A DNA stretch of 8,545 nucleotides from NCBI GenBank assembly GCA_041678445.1, contig JBAYOD010000136.1, forward strand, positions 1 to 8,545, written 5' to 3'. Made by a program: the position numbers and the translations under genes. Each line of letters begins with the position of its first letter. The first letter of the stretch is position 1. The DNA is from Zeimonas sp041678445. GTDB lineage: Bacteria; Pseudomonadota; Gammaproteobacteria; Burkholderiales; Burkholderiaceae_E. Below the pieces are notes generated by a model. The model saw only the letters and a program-made list of their open reading frames with translations, was not told the origin of the DNA and did not search any database. Shown piece after piece: positions 1 to 6,704 of the stretch.

Positions 1-3000
1 CACTTTCGCGTGGTGTGCCGTCGCCGTCGCCGTCACCGCCCTGGCCGCGGTCGTTGGTGGTGATGGTCAGCGTGTCGTTGCCGGACCAGTCCTGATTGCC
101 GGTGTATTGCAGCTTGGCCAGGGCCGTGTTCAGGTCGGCCTGCGAGCCGGTCAGCACCAGCGTGCCGGTTCCGGTGCCGGCCACGGTGACGCCGTCCGCG
201 CTGCCGTCGCCGGCAACGCCGGCCAGCCGCAGGCTGCCGTTCGCCACGACCAGGCGGACCTGCAGCAGGCCGTCGCCCAGATCGCCGTCGGGGTCGGCAA
301 TGCTGATGCCGGTGATCGCCAGCGCGGTGTCCTCGTCCACGGTGAGCGTGCCGCTCGGAACGGTGTTGACCGGTGGGTCGTTCTCCTGGACGTAGCCGAC
401 GTTGCGGCCGCTGCTGGCCTGGCCTTCGGTCAGGCTCAGCTCGAGCGTGCCCAGGCCGTTGCCGGCGCCGTCGGCATCCCAGCGCGCGCGCAGCGTGTCG
501 GGGTCGCCGGCAGTGATGGTGGCATTCACGTCGGGCGCGCTGATCCGGTAGTTGCCGATCGGCAGGGCGCCGAAGCGGTAGCTGCCGTCGGCAGCGGTCA
601 CGGTCTGCAGCACGAGGTCGTCGCCGCCGCCCGCGCTGCCGTCGGCGCCGAACCAGGTCAGGGTGACGGTGACCCCGGGCAGCCGCGCCTCGCCGGTGTC
701 GATGGCTCCGTTGGGGGTGAGGGTGTCGTCCCACAGCGTGCCGCTGATCATCCCCAGGCCGGCGTCGTTGCGGGCCTGGTAGTCGTTCAGGATACCCGCG
801 CCCGGCAGGCCATCGGCCCCGGTGCGTTCCTCCGTACTGGTTCCGGAAACGGAAGTCCAGGTGGCCAGCGCCTCGGTGGCGGCTGGCGGGCTGTCGCGAT
901 CGGGCAGGGTGACCGAATAGCTGACCGTGACGCTTGCGCCGGGGGCCAGCGAAGCGATCGAAAACGCCGGGGCGCCGCCGCCGCTGTTGTCGACCAGGTC
1001 GCCGACGCTGCCGGACGAGGTCGCCGACGGAGGGCTGACGATGCTGCTGCCGCTCGGCAGCAGATCGGACAAGGCCACGTCGTGGGCGGTTGCCCCGCTG
1101 GTGTTGGTGAGGGTGACGGTGTAGGTGACGACAGCCTCGCCATCGACGGCCGGATCGACGCTGGCGTAGCTCACGCCGCTGACCCGCTTGTCGAGGCTCA
1201 GCGTGGGCTCGACGACGTTCAGCGTGATGCTGCTGGAGGTGGCGGGGAGCCCGCCCTCGGAAGCGACTTCATAGCTCACGCTCAGCGCGCTGTCCTGCTG
1301 GTTGCCCGGGACGTTGGCAACGACCGCGTCGAACTCGATGATCACCCACTCCTGGTCGGCATCGCGGTCGGTATTGTCGACGTTGCCGAGCGAGAACACC
1401 GGTTTCAGAGGGTTGGTGGTGTCGGCGACGATGGCGTGGGTCGGGTTGACCAGCGCCGGGTCGTTGCCCGCAGCCTGGGCGCCGCCGGTGCCGTCTGCAT
1501 CGAGGGTGCTCGAGCGGATGCCCACCCCGCTTGCGCCGGGGCTGGCTTCGTCGTTGGACAGCAGGGCGATCGTGGCGTTGCCCTGGTAGCTCAGTCCGGC
1601 CGGCAGGGTCGGCACGATGGTGAGGTCCGTGCTGGTGCTCTCGGGCAGTTGCACGACCATGCGCAGCCGCACGACTTCGCCGATCGCTGCGTCGGCGCTG
1701 GCCGTATCGTCGTTGGTGGACGCGGGATCCGACGGACCGCTGGTGCTGCCCTCGGAAGTCGCGTCGATGACCAGGCCGGGCCCGGGCACGGCAAAGGTGA
1801 CGGTGGCCGTCGGCGTGCGCCGGTAGTCATTGATGACGCCGCCGGCGCCGGTGCGCTCGCTGTCGGTGACACCGCTCACCAGCGGGCTGATGTCGGTTGC
1901 GCCGCCCGGCAGCGAGGTCCAGGTGACATCGGGGTCGATCACCAGCTGGGTGCCGAACGGAGTGGCGCCGCTGACCGTGCTCTTGAACTTGACTTCGAAG
2001 GCCTGCCCCGGCGCCAGCGCGCTGATCGTGAACGCCAGCGAATTCGCGCCCACGCCGGCGCCGCCGATCGTGCCGGGCGTGCCGGAGCCGGTGATGGCCG
2101 GCGCGGCGCTTTGCACGAGGTCGCCCAGGTACTGGTCGGCGATACTGGCCAGCACCTCGTCGATCACGACGTCGTGGGCGGTCCAGACCGAACCGTTTGT
2201 GACCCGCAGCGTGTACTCGACCTCGTTGTCTGCCGAAACCGTGGTCGCGCTGGCGGTGAGGCTCGCCGTCAGCTGCGGTTCGCGGATCGTTACCGTTGCG
2301 GTGTCGTTGTTTTCGGCAGCGGTGAAGCTGGCGGTGACCGTGCGGTCAGCCCCTGTACTGCCCTCCTGGTTGGCGGTCGTGTTCAGCGGGATCGCCCGGA
2401 ACTCGACCGTGATCGTTTCATCGCCCGCGTCGTTCTGGGCGTTGACGACGTCGCCCAGCGAGATGCTGAAGGCATTGGCGCTGATGCTGGCGAGCTGGAC
2501 GCTGGCCGTGCCGCTGTCGGCGTCGATGGCGGTCGAACCGATGGCCGAACCGCTGGTGCCGAAGCCGGCGTGGCCGACGCTGATCGTGCCGGGCGCCGAG
2601 ACCCCCGCGACGTTGACCAGTCCCAGGTCGGCTCCCAGGTTGACCGTGACGATGCCGTTCACGGTCGTGGCCTCGGCCAGCGACAGCGTGAGCCGGTAGT
2701 CGATGTACTCGCCGATCACCGCATCGGCGCTGCCTGCCGGGGTCGGCACCGTCGTATCGTCGTGACCGGGTGTGGCGGTGATCAGCAGTCCGACCGCATT
2801 GCCGCGATAGTCGATGGTGGCGTCGTCGACACGCGGGGTCACGACGATTTCGCCTTCCCGGAGGCTGGCCAGGAAGTTGCCGGCGTTCTCGGCATTGGCA
2901 AAGCCCAGCAGCGAGGCCTCGCTGGTGTTGGTGCTGCCCGGCTCGATGTCCGCATCGACCCTGGCCAGATAGCTCAGGTAGATGATGTTGCTGCCGTCCG

Positions 3001-3511
3001 CGGTCGGCTCGCCGGCACCGCTCTGGCCACGCGCCAGCGCCGGGCCGCCGTCGTCGACGAAGCGGATGCCGGCGCTGCCGTGCAGTGCGGCCAGGATGGC
3101 TGCCTGGTTGCCGGCCACCGAAGTCAGCTGCCACGAGCCGCCGCTGAGCAGTTCGACTTCGGTGATCGCCGTGCCGTCGCCACGGTGAAGGGTCAGCGAA
3201 GTGGGGTCGGCCACCGACAGGCTGTCGTCGAGGCTGTCCTTGAGCTGCACGTCGAAAGCGCCGGTGGCCGCGCTGCCGCGGTTTTCCACGGCCAGCGTGA
3301 CCCGCAGCGTGTCCTGGCCGTCGAACCCGTCAGCGTCGCTCGCGCCGATGGTCGCGATCGTGTCGCTGGTCAGCAGGCTGCCGGGCGCGAAGACTTCATC
3401 GACCTCGCCGGTCTGGGTGAGGCCGACCTGCGTGTAGGCCTTGTAGACGTGGACATCGGCCTGACCCAGGACCACCTGATTGATCTGGGTCGTGATGCCG
3501 GTGGCGGCGGG
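1..3511 (-). CDS. Adhesin segment 3: tandem DUF11-like repeats, SdrD B-like and cadherin-like modules, partial
   Basis: Translating the minus strand in the frame whose codons start at 3502, 3499 and so on gives an uninterrupted protein of about 1,170 residues to the window edge. I read it codon by codon for most of its length and found no stop. It starts TGITTQINQVVLGQADVHVY, directly continuing segment 2. It then gives modules with Asp/Asn-rich turns, the two ~340-residue repeats, the module MISGTLWDD to NYRISAPD (about 751-530), and a cadherin-like module NDPPVNT to TITTND (382-53). It has no start codon of its own in a sensible place. It is therefore the downstream part of the same adhesin, displaced by one base. 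The true C terminus, and any RTX repeats or secretion signal, lie outside the window. Confidence 0.82.
53..382 (-). other. Cadherin-like module
   Basis: About 110 residues run from NDPPVNTVPSGTLTVDEDT through ISIADPDGD, VANGSLRLAG, GTLVLTGSQADLNTALAKL, QYTGNQDWSGNDTLTI to TTND. This is the common bacterial cadherin-like repeat with ExD/DxDGD calcium-binding acidic clusters, often found in type I-secreted giant adhesins. It is followed by a Gly/Asp tract (GGDGDGDGT) at the window edge, probably the linker to further repeats. Confidence 0.8.
530..751 (-). other. SdrD B-like / carboxypeptidase regulatory-like module
   Basis: About 74 residues run from MISGTLWDD through GEARLPGVTVTLTW to VTAADGSYRFGALPIGNYRI. 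This is the usual pattern of SdrD B-like prealbumin-fold modules: an opening G-x-V/L-W-x-D strand, a PGVxVxL strand and a closing DGxYxFxxLxxGxYxI. It acts as a structural spacer in surface proteins and often binds calcium. Confidence 0.75.
779..1822 (-). repeat. Adhesin tandem repeat unit 2 (~348 residues, DUF11-type)
   Basis: Second copy of the same architecture. Landmarks are PTATVTFAVPGPGLVIDATSE, AAIGEVVRLRMVVQLPE, FSLGNVDNTDRDADQEW, VIIEFDAVVANVPGNQQDS, LNVVEPTL, VTYTVTLTNTSGATAHDV, TWTSVSG and ERTGADGLPGAGILNDY (779-829). The half from LSLDKRV to SYSVTLPD is a canonical DUF11 domain. These units probably form the stalk of the protein. Confidence 0.75.
1823..2845 (-). repeat. Adhesin tandem repeat unit 1 (~341 residues, DUF11-type)
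   Basis: Protein-level repeat unit. Landmarks in order are DDATIDYRGNAVGLLITATPG, AVIGEYIDYRLTLSLAE, ISLGDVVNAQNDAGDE, ITVEFRAIPLNTTANQEGS, VTIREPQL, VEYTLRVTNGSVWTAHDVV, WTSLPGG and a closing ERTGAGGVINDY (1823-1858). Each landmark has a counterpart in the next unit. Divergence is high enough that the copies are not near-identical DNA repeats. Confidence 0.75.
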
Positions 3512-5471
3512 CGGTGGAGCTGCTGTCGGTCTGCTGGCCCTGGGTCGTCAGCAGCAGGCGGTCGGCGAAGGGTTGATCGGTGACCTCGACGGTGAAGTAG
3601 AGCTCGACCTGGGTCGGTGCGCTGCTCGCCACCGGACCGCTGCTGCCCAGCGAGAAGCTGAGCCGGTTGTTGGCGCCGGCCTCGACACTCCAGGGGTCGC
3701 CCGTTGTCGACGCCGTGTTCGCCGGGCCGACGCTCCACTGGTCGACCTCGGGCAGGCTGCCGCCGTCTGTATCCAGGGCGAAGGCGCCGGGTGTGAGCTG
3801 GTAGACCGGCAGCGGCAGGTAGGTGTCGAAGCTCAGGGCCTCGTAGTCGCCGATCGGCAGGTCGTAGACCAGCCGGTAGGTCACCCGGTCGCCTGGCGAC
3901 AGCACGGTGTCCGGCGTGAAGGCGACACCGTTGACCGTGGCGATGGTCAGCGCGAGCTGGCCGGCCGGGAGCGAAACCGATTCGCCCGATTCGTCCGCCT
4001 GGTCGGCGATGTCGTCGCCGGTGGCGCGATCCAGGACGTCGACCGCGACCGCGGCGGTGTTGTCCAGCGGGTCGCGCTGCTTCAGGTTGCGGTGTTCGAT
4101 GGCCGGATCCAGCGGCTGGTCGGTAGCGTAGTTCTCGGCCACCGTGGCCCGGAAAACGATGGTGGCGCGGGTGCCGCCGGTGCCGGCATTGCCCGGTGTC
4201 CAGGTATTGGCGACGCCGTCGGTCTCGCCGCTGGCGGTGACCAGTCCGCCCAGCAGTTGCTTGGGCGTGACCGCGTCGAGCCGCTCGGACAGCCGGAACT
4301 GCAGCGTGGTCTTGCCGGTGGCCGGATCGCCGGTGAACTCGAAAGTGCTGGCATCGAAGGCCAGGCTGGTGCTCTGGTCGGCGCCTGCCTGATCGCGCCA
4401 GTCGACCTGCAGGGTCGGCGTGAAGCTGGCGTCGACGACCAGGCCGTCGGGCAGATCGTCAGTGACCGTGACTGCACCGAGCCGGAAGAAGTCGGAGACG
4501 TCGACCTGCAGGTGGTATTCGAGCACGTCGCCGGGGACCACGGTCGCGCCGGCGCCCAGCCGACTGCCGCCCCGGTAGATCGAGTCCTTGATGACCTGCA
4601 CCGAGCGCGCGGTGAGCGGGGCCAGGGTGGCCGTGACTGCAACCGGCAGCACATCGTCGGTGTCGCCGGCACCGCCGCCGATGTTGGAGCCGGCCACACC
4701 CTGCCACTGGCCGTCGGTGATCCGGATGGCGTCCGCCGCGAAGGCGATGGCCGTGGCCGCGCCGGTGCCGGCGGCCACCACGTCGCTGCCGTCCTGGAAC
4801 TTCTCGGTCACATAGAAGGGGACGGTGAGCGTCTGGGCGCTGCTGATCGGCTGGCCATCGAGCCGGTACAGCACCAGGGTGTCGTTGTCGGTGTCGCCGT
4901 CGTAGACGGGACGTTCCTCGACCGCCCAGCCCTGTGCCGCCAGACTGTCCTCGAAGCCGGTTTCGGCGCCGACGTAGACGAGCCCGTCGGGCAGGGTCAG
5001 ATGGAAGCGGGTGTCGTCGCTCAGCGTCGTGCCCGGTGCCGGCGTGATCGTCACGTCGGCGTGGCGCACGAAGTTCGGACCGGTGGCCGTTTCGCCTTCG
5101 GGGGCAATGAGGGCGCTGCGGACGGTGAAGGCCTGCGGGGTGATCGACAGGTCGCTGCCGGTGGCTGCGTGGACCGGAACGTCGATCAGCGGGTTGTCCA
5201 GCGGATCGGTGCCGAAGGCGTAGCCGCCGCGCACCGAGACCTGCAGGGCTTGGCCCGGGTCGGCCCGCTCGCTGATCGCAAGCTTCAGGTCGATGACGGC
5301 TGCCGGCTGTTCCGGGGTGAAGCTGCCGAACGGCAGGGTCAGCACCACCAGTTGGTCGAACTCACCGAAGTCGGCCGGTACCGTGACCTCGAGCCCGGTG
5401 ATCGGGTGGATGTAGCTGCCGCCCGTGACCTGCAGCTCGCCGGCCGCCGGTGCACCGCTGCTTACCAGGGT
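3396..5471 (-). CDS. Adhesin segment 2: DUF11-type beta-sandwich modules, same frame as segment 1, running into a frameshift
   Basis: This frame is open from just after the TAG down to a stop at 3396. Meaningful sequence ends near 3512, and the last ~38 residues (Arg/His/Pro-rich, ARRHRHHDPDQ...) are out-of-frame noise. It encodes about 650 residues of beta-rich modules. Recognisable DUF11-like hallmarks include VQVIKDSIYRGGSRLGAG, then VPGDVLEYHLQVDVSDF and VTVTDDLPDGL (about 4600-4430), and later VLSPGDRVTYRLVYDLP (about 3910-3855). It contains no Cys. The residues following the TAG (TLVSSGAPAAGELQVTGG) continue the interrupted module smoothly. The first usable internal start would be a GTG at 5348, which lies mid-domain, so I regard this as part of the same gene and not a separate gene. 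Confidence 0.75.
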   Translation of the reverse strand, partial: TLVSSGAPAAGELQVTGGSYIHPITGLEVTVPADFGEFDQLVVLTLPFGSFTPEQPAAVIDLKLAISERADPGQALQVSVRGGYAFGTDPLDNPLIDVPVHAATGSDLSITPQAFTVRSALIAPEGETATGPNFVRHADVTITPAPGTTLSDDTRFHLTLPDGLVYVGAETGFEDSLAAQGWAVEERPVYDGDTDNDTLVLYRLDGQPISSAQTLTVPFYVTEKFQDGSDVVAAGTGAATAIAFAADAIRITDGQWQGVAGSNIGGGAGDTDDVLPVAVTATLAPLTARSVQVIKDSIYRGGSRLGAGATVVPGDVLEYHLQVDVSDFFRLGAVTVTDDLPDGLVVDASFTPTLQVDWRDQAGADQSTSLAFDASTFEFTGDPATGKTTLQFRLSERLDAVTPKQLLGGLVTASGETDGVANTWTPGNAGTGGTRATIVFRATVAENYATDQPLDPAIEHRNLKQRDPLDNTAAVAVDVLDRATGDDIADQADESGESVSLPAGQLALTIATVNGVAFTPDTVLSPGDRVTYRLVYDLPIGDYEALSFDTYLPLPVYQLTPGAFALDTDGGSLPEVDQWSVGPANTASTTGDPWSVEAGANNRLSFSLGSSGPVASSAPTQVELYFTVEVTDQPFADRLLLTTQGQQTDSSSTARRHRHHDPDQSGGPGSGRCPRLQGLHAGRPHPDRRGR

Positions 5472-6452
5472 CTAGGTCTCGGCCTGCACCCCGGCACCGA
5501 GATAGCTGGCCGACGAGAAGCGGATGCCGTCCTGCTCGGCGCCGTTGCCGTCGTGGCCCTTGCGCGACAGGTAGACGTCGACGAAGGGGCCGTAGCCGAC
5601 GAGCCCGCCGGGATCGCTGTTGTCGAAGGTGAGCTGCAGGTCGACCGTCGTGCCGATCAGCGCCTCGTTGTCGCCGGGCGTGGCCGTCGCGATGCTGGCG
5701 TCGGCCACCTGGGGGTCGCCGAGCAGGGCCTCATAGCCGGTCAGGGCGTCGGCCGCCAGCAGCGCCGTGGCCGCGATGGGGCCGGTGGCGACTTCCAGCG
5801 CCCAGTTGCCGCCTCGCGCCGCCGCACCGGTCGGGTCGCTGGAGGCCGCGACATCGGCGGCAGTCAGCGTGGCAAGGCTGTCGATCAGGGCGCTGCTGCC
5901 GTCGGCTGCCACCTCGCAGCCGTACAGCAGGAGGTCGCCATCGGCCGCCAGGGCAGCGCCGATGGCCTGCCAGTGGACGTGGTCGCGCGCAATCTCGGCC
6001 GGCCCGAGGGTCTGGCCGCCCAGGGTAATCCGGTCCGGTGCGCCATGGCTCAGGATGTGCAGGGCGTCGATGCCGGGCGCGCGCCCGGCCAGCGCCTCGG
6101 CCAGCTGCGCGACGCCGTTGCCATCGGCGGCCAGCAGGATGATGTCACTTCCCTGCGGCAGCGCGGCCACCAGTGACTGCCAGCCGGTGATGCCCTGGTC
6201 CACCACGAACACGTTGCGCGCTGCGGAGGGTTCCGGCGAGGCCGGGGCGGGCTCGGCAAAAGGTTCGGCAAAGGGCTCGACGATGCTGCGCTCGGGCTGT
6301 CCGTCCTGGCTGTCTGCGAAGGCATCGGCGCCGGGCGCCGGAGACGAAACCGCTTCGGCGAAGGCCGCGCCATCGAAAAGCTGCCGGCTTTCCAGTGCGA
6401 AGCGGTGCGTACCGGGGCGAAGAAAGGTGGGAAGCGAGGAGGGGAGCGTCAT
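5472..6452 (-). CDS. Adhesin segment 1: LESRQLFDGA leader plus DUF4347 domain, ending at premature TAG
   Basis: This segment has 326 codons followed by TAG. Residues 20-29 read LESRQLFDGA, a variant of the LEPRxLFDGA motif seen at the start of many giant proteobacterial exported proteins. Residues about 30-78 are a low-complexity Pro/Glu/Ala/Ser linker with the repeat EPFAEPFAEPAPASPEP. Residues about 80-244 match DUF4347: a beta strand NVFVVDQGI, the HILSHG motif (residues 132-137) and LLLYGCEVA (residues 174-182), closing with LTGYEALL. Residues about 250-324 begin a DUF11-like module (VDLQLTFDNSDPGG, then GYGPFVDVYLSRKG and ASYLGAG), which the stop codon interrupts mid-fold. If the TAG were real, the product would be a short protein with the DUF4347 domain and no adhesive stalk. 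No classical Sec signal peptide is visible, which agrees with type I rather than Sec export. Confidence 0.8.
   Translation of the reverse strand: MTLPSSLPTFLRPGTHRFALESRQLFDGAAFAEAVSSPAPGADAFADSQDGQPERSIVEPFAEPFAEPAPASPEPSAARNVFVVDQGITGWQSLVAALPQGSDIILLAADGNGVAQLAEALAGRAPGIDALHILSHGAPDRITLGGQTLGPAEIARDHVHWQAIGAALAADGDLLLYGCEVAADGSSALIDSLATLTAADVAASSDPTGAAARGGNWALEVATGPIAATALLAADALTGYEALLGDPQVADASIATATPGDNEALIGTTVDLQLTFDNSDPGGLVGYGPFVDVYLSRKGHDGNGAEQDGIRFSSASYLGAGVQAET
5721..6215 (-). other. DUF4347 domain
   Basis: Residues about 80-244 of the adhesin. HILSHG carries His136 (codon 6045-6047) and LLLYGCEVA carries Cys179 (codon 5916-5918). Spacing and surroundings (hydrophobic strand, His-Gly, then strand ending Gly-Cys) match DUF4347, which occurs at the N terminus of many giant bacterial repeat proteins. 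The His/Cys arrangement resembles clan CD (caspase-like) cysteine peptidases. A proteolytic role is inference, not demonstrated here. Confidence 0.85.
6250..6285. repeat. Short 12-bp tandem repeat in the adhesin linker
   Basis: On the plus strand GGCTCGGCAAAA is followed by GGTTCGGCAAAG and then a partial third copy beginning GGCTCG. On the coding strand this gives the PFAEPFAEP linker between the leader motif and the DUF4347 domain. Twelve-base units keep frame, so copy number could vary without breaking the gene. Confidence 0.7.
6366..6395 (-). other. N-terminal LEPRxLFDGA-like motif (LESRQLFDGA)
   Basis: The ten residues LESRQLFDGA lie at positions 20-29 of the chosen start. Motifs of the LEPRxLFDGA type sit close to the N terminus of many large exported proteins that also carry DUF4347 or cadherin-like repeats. 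The motif supports both the gene identity and the choice of the 6452 start. Its function is not established here. Confidence 0.75.
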
Positions 6453-6662
6453 TGACCGGAGGCTCGCAGCAGGTAAGCTTGGCTGGCCGGGATGAAAAGC
6501 CATGCCCAGGATGACTCGGACGAATGCCTGCCAAGCGACCAGTCCGGAGACTGCCGGCATGGCAACTGTTCACGAACGGCCGAAGTGTCGGGGTCCGGCA
6601 AGACCGGCTCAAACGCAGGGGTTTCGTTTTCTGGACTTTTGCAGACGAATCGTTGCGCCAAT

Positions 6663-6674
6663 CGGGAAATCCCG
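6663..6674. promoter_or_regulatory. Short inverted repeat CGGGAAATCCCG upstream of the ligase
   Basis: The half-sites CGGG and CCCG are separated by AAAT and followed on the plus strand by GGTTTTCTT. It lies about 30 bases before the ligase ATG. It could be an operator half-site pair or a weak hairpin in the leader. The 4-bp stem is too short to call it a terminator. Confidence 0.25.
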
Positions 6675-6692
6675 GTTTTCTTGATCTCCATC

Positions 6693-6696
6693 AGGG
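6693..6696 (+). promoter_or_regulatory. Probable weak ribosome binding site for the acyl-CoA synthetase
   Basis: AGGG lies eight bases before the ATG at 6705. It supports this start over the upstream in-frame starts, whose extra 71 residues have no family resemblance. Confidence 0.45.
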
Positions 6697-6704
6697 CGCT
6701 GAAC

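Larger units (their letters stand above)
1..6452 (-). pseudogene. Giant modular DUF4347/DUF11/cadherin-like surface or secreted protein, frame broken twice, 3' end outside window
   Basis: One gene is reconstructed from three abutting open segments. Segments 1 and 2 share a frame and are split only by a TAG at 5472-5474. Segment 3 is offset by one base from about 3511 onward. The joined product exceeds 2,150 residues and has no visible C-terminal secretion signal because the window ends first. Modules in order are LESRQLFDGA leader, DUF4347, DUF11-like repeats, two ~340-residue tandem repeats, an SdrD B-like module, a cadherin-like module and a DGDGDG stretch. Composition is Asp/Thr/Ser/Ala/Gly-rich with almost no Lys and a single Cys, typical of large exported, calcium-binding, type I-secreted adhesins. 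I chose the ATG at 6452 because it puts the LESRQLFDGA motif at residues 20-29, near the N terminus as is usual for this group. Upstream in-frame ATGs at 6503 and 6560 have no better ribosome site. Adhesion, biofilm or cell-contact function is inferred from architecture only. If the two lesions are sequencing errors, this is an intact CDS. Confidence 0.85.
6453..6704. other. Divergent intergenic region
   Basis: These 252 bases separate the adhesin and ligase start codons and must hold both promoters. The stretch 6620-6690 is clearly more AT-rich than its surroundings. I could not identify a convincing -35/-10 pair on either strand. Open frames crossing it on both strands lack family similarity and end or continue by chance. 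The only structure seen is a short inverted repeat near 6663-6674. Confidence 0.5.

Noticed and set aside
3500..3520. Programmed ribosomal frameshifting in the adhesin
   Set aside because: There is no classical slippery heptamer and no obvious downstream structure. A plain one-base insertion in a C run explains it, and programmed shifts are not known in this family.
107..3583. A 1,158-codon plus-strand open frame opposite adhesin segment 3
   Set aside because: Its product is Gly/Arg/Asp/Ala-rich with no recognisable domain. It mirrors codon-for-codon the minus-strand adhesin frame, whose translation has clear DUF11 and cadherin-like modules. It is a GC-driven antisense shadow.
3480..6176. 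An 898-codon plus-strand open frame opposite adhesin segments 1 and 2
   Set aside because: Low-complexity translation without domains, and the exact mirror of the DUF4347/DUF11 coding frame. It is a shadow, useful only because its phase differs from the previous one and so marks the frameshift.
6662..6685. Rho-independent terminator in the divergent intergenic region
   Set aside because: The stem is only 4 bp and the T tract is interrupted, and no plus-strand gene ends upstream of it.
6492..6704. N-terminal extension of the acyl-CoA synthetase by 71 codons
   Set aside because: The extension is Ser/Cys/Gly-rich and unlike any ligase N terminus, and the ATG at 6705 has an AGGG eight bases upstream and gives a normal length.
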